From assembly GCA_012839745.1 (NCBI GenBank), contig DUMS01000067.1, forward strand, positions 1-32,147: 32,147 nucleotides of DNA, given 5' to 3'. Each line of letters opens with the position of its first letter. Position 1 is the first letter of the stretch. Below are positions 1-7,824 of this stretch, piece after piece. The notes under the pieces were generated by a model, which saw only the letters and a list, made by a program, of their open reading frames with translations, had not been told where the DNA came from and made no database searches. This DNA comes from Tissierellia bacterium. Lineage in GTDB: Bacteria; Bacillota; Clostridia; Tissierellales; Tepidimicrobiaceae. Made by a program: the position numbers and the translations under genes.

Positions 1-26
1 CACTTAATTGGTACAATTTTTTGCAT
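1..26 (-). CDS. Start of outward-reading ORF (MQKIVPIK...), partial; possible transposase
   Basis: On the minus strand an ATG at 26-24 opens MQKIVPIK before the window ends. An AAAGGATG ribosome site lies eight bases upstream and a promoter lies upstream of that, so the start looks real. The other copy shows one more codon, Cys. A short start leading into a cysteine would suit a transposase with an N-terminal zinc ribbon, but nine residues cannot establish a family. The call rests on multicopy context and gene-like signals. Confidence 0.35.
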
Positions 27-71
27 GAGGACTTCATCCTTTCTGGGAGGTATTTGTTTTCTGGCAAAAAC

Positions 72-100
72 ATTGTACCACAGAGGATTGAAGTCCTCAA
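72..100 (-). promoter_or_regulatory. Promoter of the multicopy element, copy 1
   Basis: On the minus strand, TTGAGG (100-95) and TACAAT (77-72) are separated by exactly 17 bases, matching a SigA-type promoter at 4/6 and 5/6 positions. It points away from the D,D-carboxypeptidase gene and toward the ATG at 26. Both hexamers lie inside segments complementary to the downstream translation start region. Confidence 0.55.
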
Positions 101-148
101 TTTTCATTTAAGTTTACAGAGCGTTGCTTTATTGAAGGAGGAATAATT

Positions 149-1252
149 ATGACAAGGATAATTACAATCATTATATTAACAATCATATTAGTTAATAATG
201 CAATTTATGCAGCTCCTTTGATAAGCGCTCAAAGTGCTATATTGATGGATGCAGAAACAAAAAGGGTGTTGTTTGAGCAAAATGCTCATGAGAAGCTCCC
301 AATGGCAAGCACTACAAAGATAATGACAGCATTGGTAGCTTTGGAAAAAGGCAACATTAATGATATTGTAGAAATAGATAAGGATGTTGTCGGAATAGAA
401 GGGTCAAGTATATATTTATATGCTGGTGAGAAGATTTCCTTGGAGGATTTACTATATGGTTTGATGTTAAGGTCAGGCAATGATGCAGCCATGGCTATTG
501 GAAAGCATATTGGAGGAGATGTAGGCAGTTTTGTAAATATGATGAATGAAAAATCAAAGGAAATAGGAGCTAATAATACAAATTTTGTAAATCCTCATGG
601 ACTCCATGATGATAATCACTATACAACAGCTTATGACCTTGCCTTAATAACAAGCAAGGCAATGGAAATAGAAGAATTTAAGTCAATATCCAGAACAAAA
701 TCCTGGATTGCCAACAGGGATAAAAACCAGGTATTCTACAATAAAAATAAGACATTATGGGAATATGAAGGGGGAGATGGAGTAAAGACAGGTTATACTA
801 CAAGAGCTGGAAGGTGTTTGGTAACAAGTGCCACAAGAAATGGCATTCAGCTTATTGCAGTTGTACTTAATGACTACAATTGGTTTCAGGATTGCTATAC
901 TTTAATGGATTATGGATTCGATAATTTTAATTCTTATGTTATAATTAAAAAAGGACAGCTTATAAAAGAATTACCGGTGCTATACGGTAAAAAGGAAAGC
1001 GTTACCGCAGTTTCAGAAAAAGGCTTCAGCTATTTATTAACAGAAGAGGAGTTAGAAAAAATAAAAGTGGATTATAGATTAAAAGAAAATGTTAAGGCTC
1101 CTGTTAACAAAGGTGAGGTATTAGGCCATGTAAATGTATATCTGGAAGGAAGGTTGATATATAAAGGAAATATAATTGCCAGTGAAAATATTGATGAAGT
1201 TGGTATATTTAGAAAAATCATCGAGAAAATAAAAATTGGAATTAATATTTAA
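149..1252 (+). CDS. D-alanyl-D-alanine carboxypeptidase (peptidase S11, low-molecular-weight PBP)
   Basis: Exported serine enzyme that trims the terminal D-Ala from peptidoglycan stem peptides. The 367-residue product starts with a hydrophobic signal peptide (about residues 1-21, cleavage likely after IYA). The three penicillin-binding motifs are present: STTK at 54-57, SGN at 109-111 and KTG at 213-215. A PBP5-C-like beta domain follows, and a C-terminal basic helix (FRKIIEKIKIGI) probably anchors it to the membrane. AAGGAGG at 135-141 supports the ATG. It could be DacF- or DacB-like. In Bacillus dacB is followed by spmA-spmB and then rluB; here rluB follows directly. The multicopy element ends 24 bases upstream, leaving no room for a native promoter between element and gene. 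Confidence 0.93.
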   Translation: MTRIITIIILTIILVNNAIYAAPLISAQSAILMDAETKRVLFEQNAHEKLPMASTTKIMTALVALEKGNINDIVEIDKDVVGIEGSSIYLYAGEKISLEDLLYGLMLRSGNDAAMAIGKHIGGDVGSFVNMMNEKSKEIGANNTNFVNPHGLHDDNHYTTAYDLALITSKAMEIEEFKSISRTKSWIANRDKNQVFYNKNKTLWEYEGGDGVKTGYTTRAGRCLVTSATRNGIQLIAVVLNDYNWFQDCYTLMDYGFDNFNSYVIIKKGQLIKELPVLYGKKESVTAVSEKGFSYLLTEEELEKIKVDYRLKENVKAPVNKGEVLGHVNVYLEGRLIYKGNIIASENIDEVGIFRKIIEKIKIGINI

Positions 1253-1309
1253 AAGTGAGTAATCCCATTTAAAAAGGGTATTATCATTATGCAATATGGG
1301 AGGTTAAAT

Positions 1310-2017
1310 ATGAGATTGCAAAAATTTATTGCAATGGCTGGCGTTACTTCGAGAAGAAAAGCTGAAGAGCTAATATTGGAGGGTAAGGTCAAGGTTAATG
1401 GTGTAGTGGTTAGGGAATTGGGTACAAAAGTAGACCCGAATAGGGATATTGTTTTGGTTAACAATAAAAAAATCAAACCTGTTGAAAAAAAGGTATATAT
1501 TTTATTAAATAAGCCTGAAGGATATGTAACAAGCCTTAAGGATACACACAGTAATAAAGTAGTGCTGGATCTTGTGAAAGATATTAAAGAGCGTATTTTC
1601 CCCGTAGGAAGACTTGATAAGGATACCTCAGGTTTATTAATTATGACAAATGATGGAGATTTGGCTTATAAGTTAACCCATCCAAAACATGAAGTGTGGA
1701 AGAAATACATTGCACTGGTAAAAGGATATCCAGACAACAATAAATTGGAAAAGTTGAGGAATGGAGTAGAAATTGATGGAAGATTAACAAGCAAAGCCTA
1801 TGTAAAGTTAATCAGAAGAAATGCTAATACCACATTGCTGGAAATATCCATACATGAAGGAAGAAATAGACAAGTTAGAAAGATGTGCGAGAACATTGGA
1901 CATCCTGTAATAGAGTTAAAAAGGGTGGCTATAGGAAATATAAAGCTTAATGGCTTGGAAAAAGGAAAATGGAGATACTTAAATGAAAAGGAAATAGAAT
2001 ATTTGAAAAATATTTGA
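1310..2017 (+). CDS. rluB: 23S rRNA pseudouridine synthase, RluB/RsuA family
   Basis: Converts a uridine of rRNA (RluB: the 2605 region of 23S) to pseudouridine. The N-terminal S4 RNA-binding domain (MRLQKFIAMAGVTSRRKAEE, about residues 1-60) precedes a synthase domain with the catalytic GRLDKDTSGLL motif, Asp103. The motif GRNRQVRKMCENIGHPV is also typical. An ATG at 1289 is in frame, but GGGAGG at 1298-1303 fits the ATG at 1310 and gives the family's usual N-terminus. The product has 235 residues. It lies 57 bases after the carboxypeptidase gene with no clear terminator between them, so co-transcription is likely. RluB is preferred over RsuA from length and the usual clostridial context. 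Confidence 0.92.
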   Translation: MRLQKFIAMAGVTSRRKAEELILEGKVKVNGVVVRELGTKVDPNRDIVLVNNKKIKPVEKKVYILLNKPEGYVTSLKDTHSNKVVLDLVKDIKERIFPVGRLDKDTSGLLIMTNDGDLAYKLTHPKHEVWKKYIALVKGYPDNNKLEKLRNGVEIDGRLTSKAYVKLIRRNANTTLLEISIHEGRNRQVRKMCENIGHPVIELKRVAIGNIKLNGLEKGKWRYLNEKEIEYLKNI

Positions 2018-2044
2018 CAAACAAACTCTTATTATTGTATTTTA

Positions 2045-2053
2045 TGCTATAAT
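2045..2053 (+). promoter_or_regulatory. Extended -10 promoter before the methyltransferase
   Basis: TGCTATAAT is a perfect extended -10 element in the short gap after rluB. No good -35 lies at 17 bases; the TTGACA at 2014-2019 is 28 bases upstream, too far to pair with it. It would start transcription near 2060, just ahead of the methyltransferase gene. Confidence 0.5.
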
Positions 2054-2074
2054 ATAGTAGATTTGGTGTTATAT

Positions 2075-2647
2075 ATGGGATACAATACTTTTAAAAATGC
2101 TGTAGAAACTGCTAAAAATATAATGAAAGCTTATGTTAAAACTGGACAAATTGCATTGGACTGCACAGTTGGAAATGGAAACGATACGTTGCTCCTTTCC
2201 CTTTTAGTAGGAGAAAAGGGAAAGGTATATGGATTTGATATTCAATCTGTTGCAATTGAGAGGACAAGAGAAAGACTCAGGAATGAAGGACTGGAAGACA
2301 GAGTAATACTAATAAACGACAGTCATGAGCATATAGACAGATATATCTCTGAAGGAATAGATTTCATAGTATATAATCTTGGATATCTTCCAAAGGGTAG
2401 CAAAGAGATAAGGACTAATGCAGATTCTACTTTGAAGAGCATAAAAAAAGCACTTTTTTTGCTTAAAAAAAATGGATTATTATTGGTTACATGTTATACA
2501 GGCCATGAAGGTGGTATGGAGGAATGGAAAGCCTTAAAAGAATATCTTAAGGGGCTTGATCAAAACGTTTACAGCGTTTTAGAGTTTAATTTTATCAATC
2601 AAAAAAACAATCCTCCAATACTTTATGGTATTGAGAAAAATAGCTAG
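2075..2647 (+). CDS. Class I SAM-dependent methyltransferase, YtqB-like rRNA methylase family
   Basis: Small Rossmann-fold methyltransferase of about 190 residues. The SAM motif I is LDCTVGNGNDTLLL, followed by the acidic strand end VYGFDIQ. The segment YNLGYLPKGSKE matches the NLGYLPG-type signature of the YtqB/rRNA_methylase family. YtqB is reported to methylate a tRNA wobble-modification intermediate in Bacillus, so a tRNA substrate is possible; the family name reflects older annotation. A TTG at 2063 is in frame, but it would sit almost at the transcription start, so I chose the ATG at 2075. The ribosome site is weak. It ends 11 bases before the next start, so the two are probably one transcript. 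Confidence 0.82.
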   Translation: MGYNTFKNAVETAKNIMKAYVKTGQIALDCTVGNGNDTLLLSLLVGEKGKVYGFDIQSVAIERTRERLRNEGLEDRVILINDSHEHIDRYISEGIDFIVYNLGYLPKGSKEIRTNADSTLKSIKKALFLLKKNGLLLVTCYTGHEGGMEEWKALKEYLKGLDQNVYSVLEFNFINQKNNPPILYGIEKNS

Positions 2648-2658
2648 GAGGGGTAAAT

Positions 2659-4056
2659 TTGACAGGTATTAAGATTACAGAAACTGTATTTAGAGATGCA
2701 CATCAATCCTTGATTGCTACAAGGATGAAAACAGAGGATATGTTGCCCATAGCTCAAAAGATGGACAAAGTAGGGTTTTATGCCTTGGAAGTATGGGGTG
2801 GAGCTACATTTGATGCTTGTCTTCGCTTTTTAAACGAAGATCCATGGGAGAGATTAAGGGCATTAAGAAAGGCTTTTAAGAATACAAAGCTTCAAATGCT
2901 GTTAAGAGGTCAGAACTTATTAGGATATAAGAATTATCCTGATGATGTAGTTGAGGAGTTTATAAAGAAATCCATTGAAAATGGCATAGATATAATCAGA
3001 ATATTTGATGCATTGAATGATACAAGAAATATAAGCAAGTCCATTGAAGCAACAAAAAAATATGGAGGCCATGCTCAGGCAGCTATTTCATATACAACTA
3101 GCTCTGTTCATAATATAGAATACTATGTAAATTTAGCAATAGAGATGGAAAAAATGGGGGCAGATTCAATATGTATAAAGGATATGTCAGGAATATTGCT
3201 TCCTTATGTTGCTGAAAAGCTAGTCAGGGAGCTAAAAAAGAACATAAGGGTCCCATTGGAAATCCACTCTCATTTTACAAGTGGAATTGCAAACCAGACC
3301 TATATGAAAGCCATAGAAGCTGGAGTAGATATTATTGATACTGCCATGTCTCCTTTAGGAATGGGTACCAGTCAACCTGCAACTGAACCTATGATTGCTT
3401 CTCTTGAAGGTTCAGAATTTTATCCTGATATTGATATGAATCTTTTACTTGAAATAACAGATTATTTCAAAAATTTAAGAGAAAAATACGAAAAAGAAGG
3501 CTTATTAAACAATAAGGTTTTAACTGTAGATGTAAGGACTCTAAAATATCAGATTCCAGGAGGTATGCTTTCCAATCTGGTTTCCCAGCTTCAACAGCAA
3601 GGTGCTTTGGATAAGTTTGAAGAGGTGTTGGAAGAGGTGCCTAGAGTAAGGGAAGATCTGGGATTTCCTCCACTGGTAACTCCTATGAGTCAAATGGTAG
3701 GCACACAGGCTGTTTTAAATGTTATATCTGGAGAAAGATATAAAATGATACCCAAAGAAGTGAAAAACTATGTAAAAGGGCTATATGGAAGACCTGCTGT
3801 ACCAATAAAGGAGGATATAAGGAAAACGATTATCGGAGATGAAGAGGTATTTACTGGAAGGCCTGCAGATTTACTAGAACCACAGCTTGAGAAGTATAGA
3901 AACGAGATTAAGGAGTATATAGAACAGGATGAAGATGTGCTTACTTATGCACTATTCCCTCAAGTAGCAATTGAGTTCTTTAAGTTCAGGCAATCTAAAA
4001 AATATAGGATTGATAATCAATTGCTTGATAATGAAAACATGGTATATCCAGTGTAA
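2659..4056 (+). CDS. Oxaloacetate decarboxylase alpha / carboxyltransferase subunit without biotin domain
   Basis: Carboxyltransferase that moves CO2 between oxaloacetate (or pyruvate) and biotin. The HMGL-like TIM barrel begins TETVFRDAHQSLIATRM. Metal and catalytic residues are visible: Asp13, Lys174 (IKDMSG, the carbamylated lysine) and His203/His205 (EIHSHFTSG). A PYC/OADA conserved domain follows. The product stops at 465 residues, whereas full OadA or PycB proteins reach about 570-600 with a C-terminal MKM biotinyl domain, absent here. It must therefore use a separate biotin carrier, and none is in the window, nor is the membrane decarboxylase OadB. Start is TTG, with AGGAGGGG just upstream. 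It may feed oxaloacetate metabolism next to the korDABC operon. Confidence 0.88.
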   Translation: MTGIKITETVFRDAHQSLIATRMKTEDMLPIAQKMDKVGFYALEVWGGATFDACLRFLNEDPWERLRALRKAFKNTKLQMLLRGQNLLGYKNYPDDVVEEFIKKSIENGIDIIRIFDALNDTRNISKSIEATKKYGGHAQAAISYTTSSVHNIEYYVNLAIEMEKMGADSICIKDMSGILLPYVAEKLVRELKKNIRVPLEIHSHFTSGIANQTYMKAIEAGVDIIDTAMSPLGMGTSQPATEPMIASLEGSEFYPDIDMNLLLEITDYFKNLREKYEKEGLLNNKVLTVDVRTLKYQIPGGMLSNLVSQLQQQGALDKFEEVLEEVPRVREDLGFPPLVTPMSQMVGTQAVLNVISGERYKMIPKEVKNYVKGLYGRPAVPIKEDIRKTIIGDEEVFTGRPADLLEPQLEKYRNEIKEYIEQDEDVLTYALFPQVAIEFFKFRQSKKYRIDNQLLDNENMVYPV

Positions 4057-4074
4057 AATAGACTTAATTAATGT

Positions 4075-4119
4075 ACTCCAATGGATGGAATTATATTCAT
4101 CTATGGAGTGCTTTTTTTT
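4075..4119 (+). terminator. Rho-independent terminator after the carboxyltransferase gene
   Basis: ACTCCA-ATGGATG pairs with CATCTATGGAGT around a loop of about ten bases, followed by CTTTTTTTT at 4111-4119. It separates the carboxyltransferase gene from the ferredoxin-oxidoreductase operon. Confidence 0.85.
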
Positions 4120-4161
4120 GAAATAAAACTTGCAAATGCTGTAAAAATAATGAAATTTATC

Positions 4162-4190
4162 TTGCAAATTTCGGTCGATTTTGTTATTAT
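4162..4190 (+). promoter_or_regulatory. Promoter of the korDABC operon
   Basis: TTGCAA (4162-4167) and TATTAT (4185-4190) are separated by 17 bases, a good SigA-type promoter. It sits between the upstream terminator and the ferredoxin gene, so it is the likely main start of the five-gene operon. Confidence 0.6.
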
Positions 4191-4229
4191 TAATTTGAAA
4201 ACGATTTTCATATAAGGGGGATGTAATGT

Positions 4230-4430
4230 TTGAAAGCCTTAAAAAGCGAAAAGCTTAACGTTGAAGAGGAATTATGTAAAGGATGCGGAATATGTGTAAC
4301 TTTCTGTCCTAAGAATGTACTAAAAATAGAGGATGGCAAGGTTGCAATAGTTGATATAGATTCATGTATACAATGTGGTCTCTGCGAATTAAGATGTCCT
4401 GATTATGCTATATATTTAGGGGGTAAGTAA
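4230..4430 (+). CDS. korD: 2-oxoacid:ferredoxin oxidoreductase delta subunit (2x[4Fe-4S] ferredoxin)
   Basis: A 66-residue electron-carrier subunit with two complete cluster motifs, CKGCGICVTFCP and CIQCGLCELRCP, each CxxCxxCxxxCP. It passes electrons from the catalytic subunits to ferredoxin. Start is TTG with AAGGGGG at 4214-4220; the nearby ATG at 4226 is in another frame and soon meets a stop. It lies one base before the alpha subunit gene, and the order delta-alpha-beta-gamma is typical of korDABC operons. Confidence 0.88.
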   Translation: MKALKSEKLNVEEELCKGCGICVTFCPKNVLKIEDGKVAIVDIDSCIQCGLCELRCPDYAIYLGGK

Positions 4431-4431
4431 A

Positions 4432-5568
4432 GTGACCGAGAATAATAAAAGATTAATGCAAGGAAATGAAGCTTGCGTTGAAGGTGCAATAGCAGCTGGA
4501 ATGAGGTTTTTTGCAGGATACCCTATTACTCCATCTACTGAAATTGCAGAGATTTCAGCAGCTAAATTGCCAAGAATAGGCGGTAAATTCATTCAGATGG
4601 AAGATGAAATTGCAAGTATAAGTGCAATAATTGGTGCTTCATTGACTGGTGTAAAGGCAATGACTGCTACAAGTGGCCCAGGTTTCTCATTAAAGCAGGA
4701 AGGTATAGGGTATGCTATTATGGCAGAAGTTCCGTGTGTTATTGTAAATGTACAAAGGGGAGGGCCAAGCACCGGATTGCCTACTTCTCCAGCCCAAGGC
4801 GATATTATGCAAGCCAGATGGGGTACTCATGGAGAGCATTCCATTATAGCTTTATATCCATCAACGGTAAAGGAGATATTTGATACTACCATTAGGGCTT
4901 TTAACTTATCAGAAAAATACAGAACTCCCGTAATACTTTTAATGGATGAAGTTATAGCACATATGAGAGAAGCAGTAGATTTGCCTGATATAAGCGAAAT
5001 TAAAATCTACAACAGGAAAAAACCATCTGTAGGTCCTGAAGAATATAAACCTTACAAAGTGTTAAAAGGAAATATTGTGCCTGAAATGGCAAATATAGGA
5101 GAAGGGTACAGATATCATGTTACAGGCCTTATACATGATGAATCTGGCGCTCCTACAAATGATAATAGAATAGCAGAGGAACTAGTACTTAGATTGGTCA
5201 ATAAAATTGAAAATAACCTGGATGACATAGTCTATTATGAAAAATATGAGCTGGATGATGCAGAAGAAGCTATTGTAGCCTTTGGAGCAACTGCAAGATC
5301 TGCAAAATCCGCAATAGATACATTAAGAGCTAAAGGCAGAAGAATAGGTATGTTTAGGCCTATTACTATTTGGCCATCTCCCAAAAAACAGCTAACAGAA
5401 TTAGCAAAAAAGGTTAAAAGGATAATGGTGGTTGAAATGAATATGGGACAGTATTTACTGGAAGTTGAAAGAATTGCAGGAAAATACACAGAAGTACTTG
5501 GATATGGCAGAGTAAATGGAGAATTAGTTACCCCTAAGGAAATTGTTAGATTTGTTGAGGAGGGTTAA
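4432..5568 (+). CDS. korA: 2-oxoglutarate:ferredoxin oxidoreductase subunit alpha
   Basis: Large subunit of the CoA- and thiamine-diphosphate-dependent enzyme that converts 2-oxoglutarate to succinyl-CoA and CO2 while reducing ferredoxin. AGYPITPSTEIAE and KFIQMEDEIASI mark the pyrimidine-binding domain. GGPSTGLPTSPAQGDIMQAR and RWGTHGEH are the KorA-type signature and differ from the VorB form I know. The C-terminal part is the transketolase-like domain. Start is GTG one base after korD, with AGGGGG seven bases upstream. Substrate choice within the family is an inference; another branched or aryl 2-oxoacid is possible. Confidence 0.87.
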   Translation: MTENNKRLMQGNEACVEGAIAAGMRFFAGYPITPSTEIAEISAAKLPRIGGKFIQMEDEIASISAIIGASLTGVKAMTATSGPGFSLKQEGIGYAIMAEVPCVIVNVQRGGPSTGLPTSPAQGDIMQARWGTHGEHSIIALYPSTVKEIFDTTIRAFNLSEKYRTPVILLMDEVIAHMREAVDLPDISEIKIYNRKKPSVGPEEYKPYKVLKGNIVPEMANIGEGYRYHVTGLIHDESGAPTNDNRIAEELVLRLVNKIENNLDDIVYYEKYELDDAEEAIVAFGATARSAKSAIDTLRAKGRRIGMFRPITIWPSPKKQLTELAKKVKRIMVVEMNMGQYLLEVERIAGKYTEVLGYGRVNGELVTPKEIVRFVEEG

Positions 5569-5570
5569 TA

Positions 5571-6380
5571 TTGGGCAATAATCTGATTGAAAAATATTAT
5601 AGAACTGAAAGGCTTCCACATATATGGTGCCCTGGATGTGGAAACGGAATAGTATTAAGAGCAATAGTCAAAGCAATAGATAATCTGGGTCTTAATAAAG
5701 ATGATATTTGCGTAGTATCAGGAATAGGATGTTCATCAAGAGCTACAGGCTACCTTGATTTTAATACAGTTCATACAACCCATGGCAGGGCATTGGCATT
5801 TGCAACGGGGATTAAACTTGCAAACCCTAACCTTCATGTAATAGTCATTACAGGCGATGGAGACTGTGCAGCAATTGGTGGCAATCACCTTATACATGCT
5901 GCAAGAAGAAATATTGATATAACAACAGTTGTATTTAATAACAATATATACGGTATGACTGGTGGACAGTATTCACCAACTACTCCTACCGGGGACAAGG
6001 GAACTACTGCACCTTATGGCAATATTGATCCTAATTTTGATTTATGCGAGCTGGCCAAATCTGCAGGAGCAACCTATGTAAGCAGGTCTACTGTCTATGG
6101 TGCAAATATGATTACAAAACAGGTTGAAGAAGGAATAAAGAACAAGGGATTTTCATTTATTGAAGCATTAACTATATGCCCAACCTATTATGGAAGAAAG
6201 AATAAAAAAGGAGATGCACCAGAGATGATTAATCAGCTAAAGGAAATGACCATTAATGTAGATGCTTATTATAAGCTTCCTCAGGAAAAAAGAGAAGGTA
6301 GAATAGTCATAGGAGAACTATATAGAGTGCAAAGGGAAGAATATATTGAGAAATATAACAGGCTGATTAATTCTTTTTAA
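5571..6380 (+). CDS. korB: 2-oxoglutarate:ferredoxin oxidoreductase subunit beta
   Basis: Thiamine-diphosphate-binding subunit of 269 residues. IWCPGCGNGIVLRA carries the CPGCG cluster/cofactor motif. The diphosphate-binding motif is GDGDCAAIGGNHLIHAARRN, followed by the family-typical NNNIYGMTGGQYSPTTP. Start is TTG with GAGGAGGG at 5557-5563, two bases after korA. It forms the active site together with the alpha subunit. Confidence 0.9.
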   Translation: MGNNLIEKYYRTERLPHIWCPGCGNGIVLRAIVKAIDNLGLNKDDICVVSGIGCSSRATGYLDFNTVHTTHGRALAFATGIKLANPNLHVIVITGDGDCAAIGGNHLIHAARRNIDITTVVFNNNIYGMTGGQYSPTTPTGDKGTTAPYGNIDPNFDLCELAKSAGATYVSRSTVYGANMITKQVEEGIKNKGFSFIEALTICPTYYGRKNKKGDAPEMINQLKEMTINVDAYYKLPQEKREGRIVIGELYRVQREEYIEKYNRLINSF

Positions 6381-6394
6381 AGGAGAGATACTTG

Positions 6395-6955
6395 ATGGAG
6401 TTTAGAGAATTTAGACTAAGCGGTTCTGGAGGGCAGGGACTTATACTAGCAGGTATTATATTAGCTGAAGCTGCTTTAAAAGATGGTAAGAATGTAGTCC
6501 AAAGTCAATCCTATGGACCTGAAGCCAGAGGAGGGGCCAGTAAGGCTGAGGTAATAATAAGTGACAAGGATATTAATTATCCTAAAGTTGAAAAATGCGA
6601 TGTACTGCTTGCTCTAACTCAGAAAGCTTATGATAAATATATCAGTACGTTAAAAACAGGCGGAGTACTTATAAAGGACGATAAAATAGCTGAAACCCAA
6701 AAAAGGGATGATATTGAGGTATATTCAGTGCCTATATTATACACTGCAAATGAAGTACTTAAAAAACCAATGGTTGCCAATATGATAGCTTTAGGTTGTA
6801 TTTATGAAGTAACCAGAGTGATAAATAAAGATTCTCTGGAAGAGGCAGTATTAAATAGAGTTCCTCAAGGTACTGAGGAGTTGAATAAAAAAGCCTTATG
6901 TGAAGGTTATAGGCTAATAGAATCAGTAAAAGGAAAGGTATGCCATGAAATATAA
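6395..6955 (+). CDS. korC: 2-oxoglutarate:ferredoxin oxidoreductase subunit gamma
   Basis: The gamma-family domain is visible from its start: FRLSGSGGQGLILAGIILAEAA, then SQSYGPEARGGASKAEVIIS. It completes the four-subunit enzyme. A TTG at 6392 is in frame, but AAGGAGA at about 6380-6386 is better spaced for the ATG at 6395. Its last 11 bases overlap the next gene, which points to translational coupling with a regulator. Confidence 0.88.
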   Translation: MEFREFRLSGSGGQGLILAGIILAEAALKDGKNVVQSQSYGPEARGGASKAEVIISDKDINYPKVEKCDVLLALTQKAYDKYISTLKTGGVLIKDDKIAETQKRDDIEVYSVPILYTANEVLKKPMVANMIALGCIYEVTRVINKDSLEEAVLNRVPQGTEELNKKALCEGYRLIESVKGKVCHEI

Positions 6956-7820
6956 TGATATAATCAAAGTAATTCAAAAAGAATACCCAAGATTAAGCAA
7001 AGGTCATAGACTAATTGCAGAATACCTTATCAATCATTATGACACTGCTGCCTTTATGACTGCAGCAAGCTTGGGAGAAACTGTGGGGGTAAGTGAATCA
7101 ACTGTAGTTAGATTTGCAAATGTATTAGGGTATGAAGGTTACAGAGAGTTACAAAAGGAACTTCAGGAGTTAGTAAAGAGCAAACTGACTACAGTTCAAA
7201 GAATATCCCTAAGCTCTGAATTTTCAAACTTTGAAAATGCATTAAGGGAAGTAATAAAAAAAGATATTCATAATATAGAAAACATACTTAAGGAAATAGA
7301 CTATAGGGCATTTCATGAAGCATTAAATATAACATTGGAAGCTGAGCATGTATATATACTGGGATTGAGAAGTTCTTCATTTTTGGCAGGATATTTGGGA
7401 TTTTATCTAAACTTCATACTGGATAATGTTAAAATCATCACTGCTGGGCCAAATGATGTATTTGAACAGCTTTTTAAGGCTAATAAAAGGGATGTAATAA
7501 TAGGTATCAGCTATCCTAGATACTCAAAAAGAACTCTTGAGGCATTAGATTATGCTAAAGGAAAAGGATGTAAGGTTTTAACCATTACTGATAGCCTAAT
7601 GTCACCTGCAAATCAATATTCAGACTGTACATTAATAGCCAGCAGTAATATGATATCATTTGTTGATTCCCTTGTAGCTCCAATGAGCTTGATAAATGCA
7701 TTTATTATTGCCCTGGGTACCAAAAAAGGAAAGCAGATTACTGATTACTTCGAGGATTTGGAAAATATATGGAAGAAACATGATGTATACATTACGAATA
7801 ACAACCATAACAAAGAATAG
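6945..7820 (+). CDS. RpiR/MurR-family transcriptional regulator (HTH + SIS)
   Basis: A 291-residue regulator. The N-terminal HTH_6 domain (about residues 1-77) has the typical TAASLGETVGVSESTVVRFANVLGYEGYRELQ. The C-terminal SIS sugar-phosphate domain (about 110-260) contains VYILGLRSSSFLAGYLGFYL and DVIIGISYPRYSKRTLEAL. RpiR proteins usually sense phosphosugars, but nothing in this operon handles sugars. Its start overlaps korC by 11 bases and a terminator follows, so it is the last gene of korDABC and probably controls that operon. Its ligand cannot be read from the sequence. Confidence 0.88.
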   Translation: MKYNDIIKVIQKEYPRLSKGHRLIAEYLINHYDTAAFMTAASLGETVGVSESTVVRFANVLGYEGYRELQKELQELVKSKLTTVQRISLSSEFSNFENALREVIKKDIHNIENILKEIDYRAFHEALNITLEAEHVYILGLRSSSFLAGYLGFYLNFILDNVKIITAGPNDVFEQLFKANKRDVIIGISYPRYSKRTLEALDYAKGKGCKVLTITDSLMSPANQYSDCTLIASSNMISFVDSLVAPMSLINAFIIALGTKKGKQITDYFEDLENIWKKHDVYITNNNHNKE

Positions 7821-7824
7821 CAAT

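Larger units (their letters stand above)
1..124 (-). mobile_element. 5' end of a multicopy element, copy 1 (insertion-sequence-like)
   Basis: These 124 bases are a perfect reverse complement of 32023-32146, so two identical copies face outward from the window. Read on the minus strand, the element starts ACGCTCTGTAAACTTAAATG, then has a promoter, a ribosome site and an ATG at 26. Internal complementarity is dense: 64-79 pairs with 10-24 and 85-98 pairs with 27-39. A gene-like layout starting near the element's edge suggests the 5' end of an insertion sequence whose body lies outside the window. I infer that the sequence ends here because the repeat could not be assembled through. A duplicated structured leader is the alternative. 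Confidence 0.6.

Noticed and set aside
2014-2019. TTGACA as the -35 for the methyltransferase promoter
   Set aside because: It is 28 bases from TATAAT, far beyond the usual 16-18, and it overlaps the rluB stop codon by chance.
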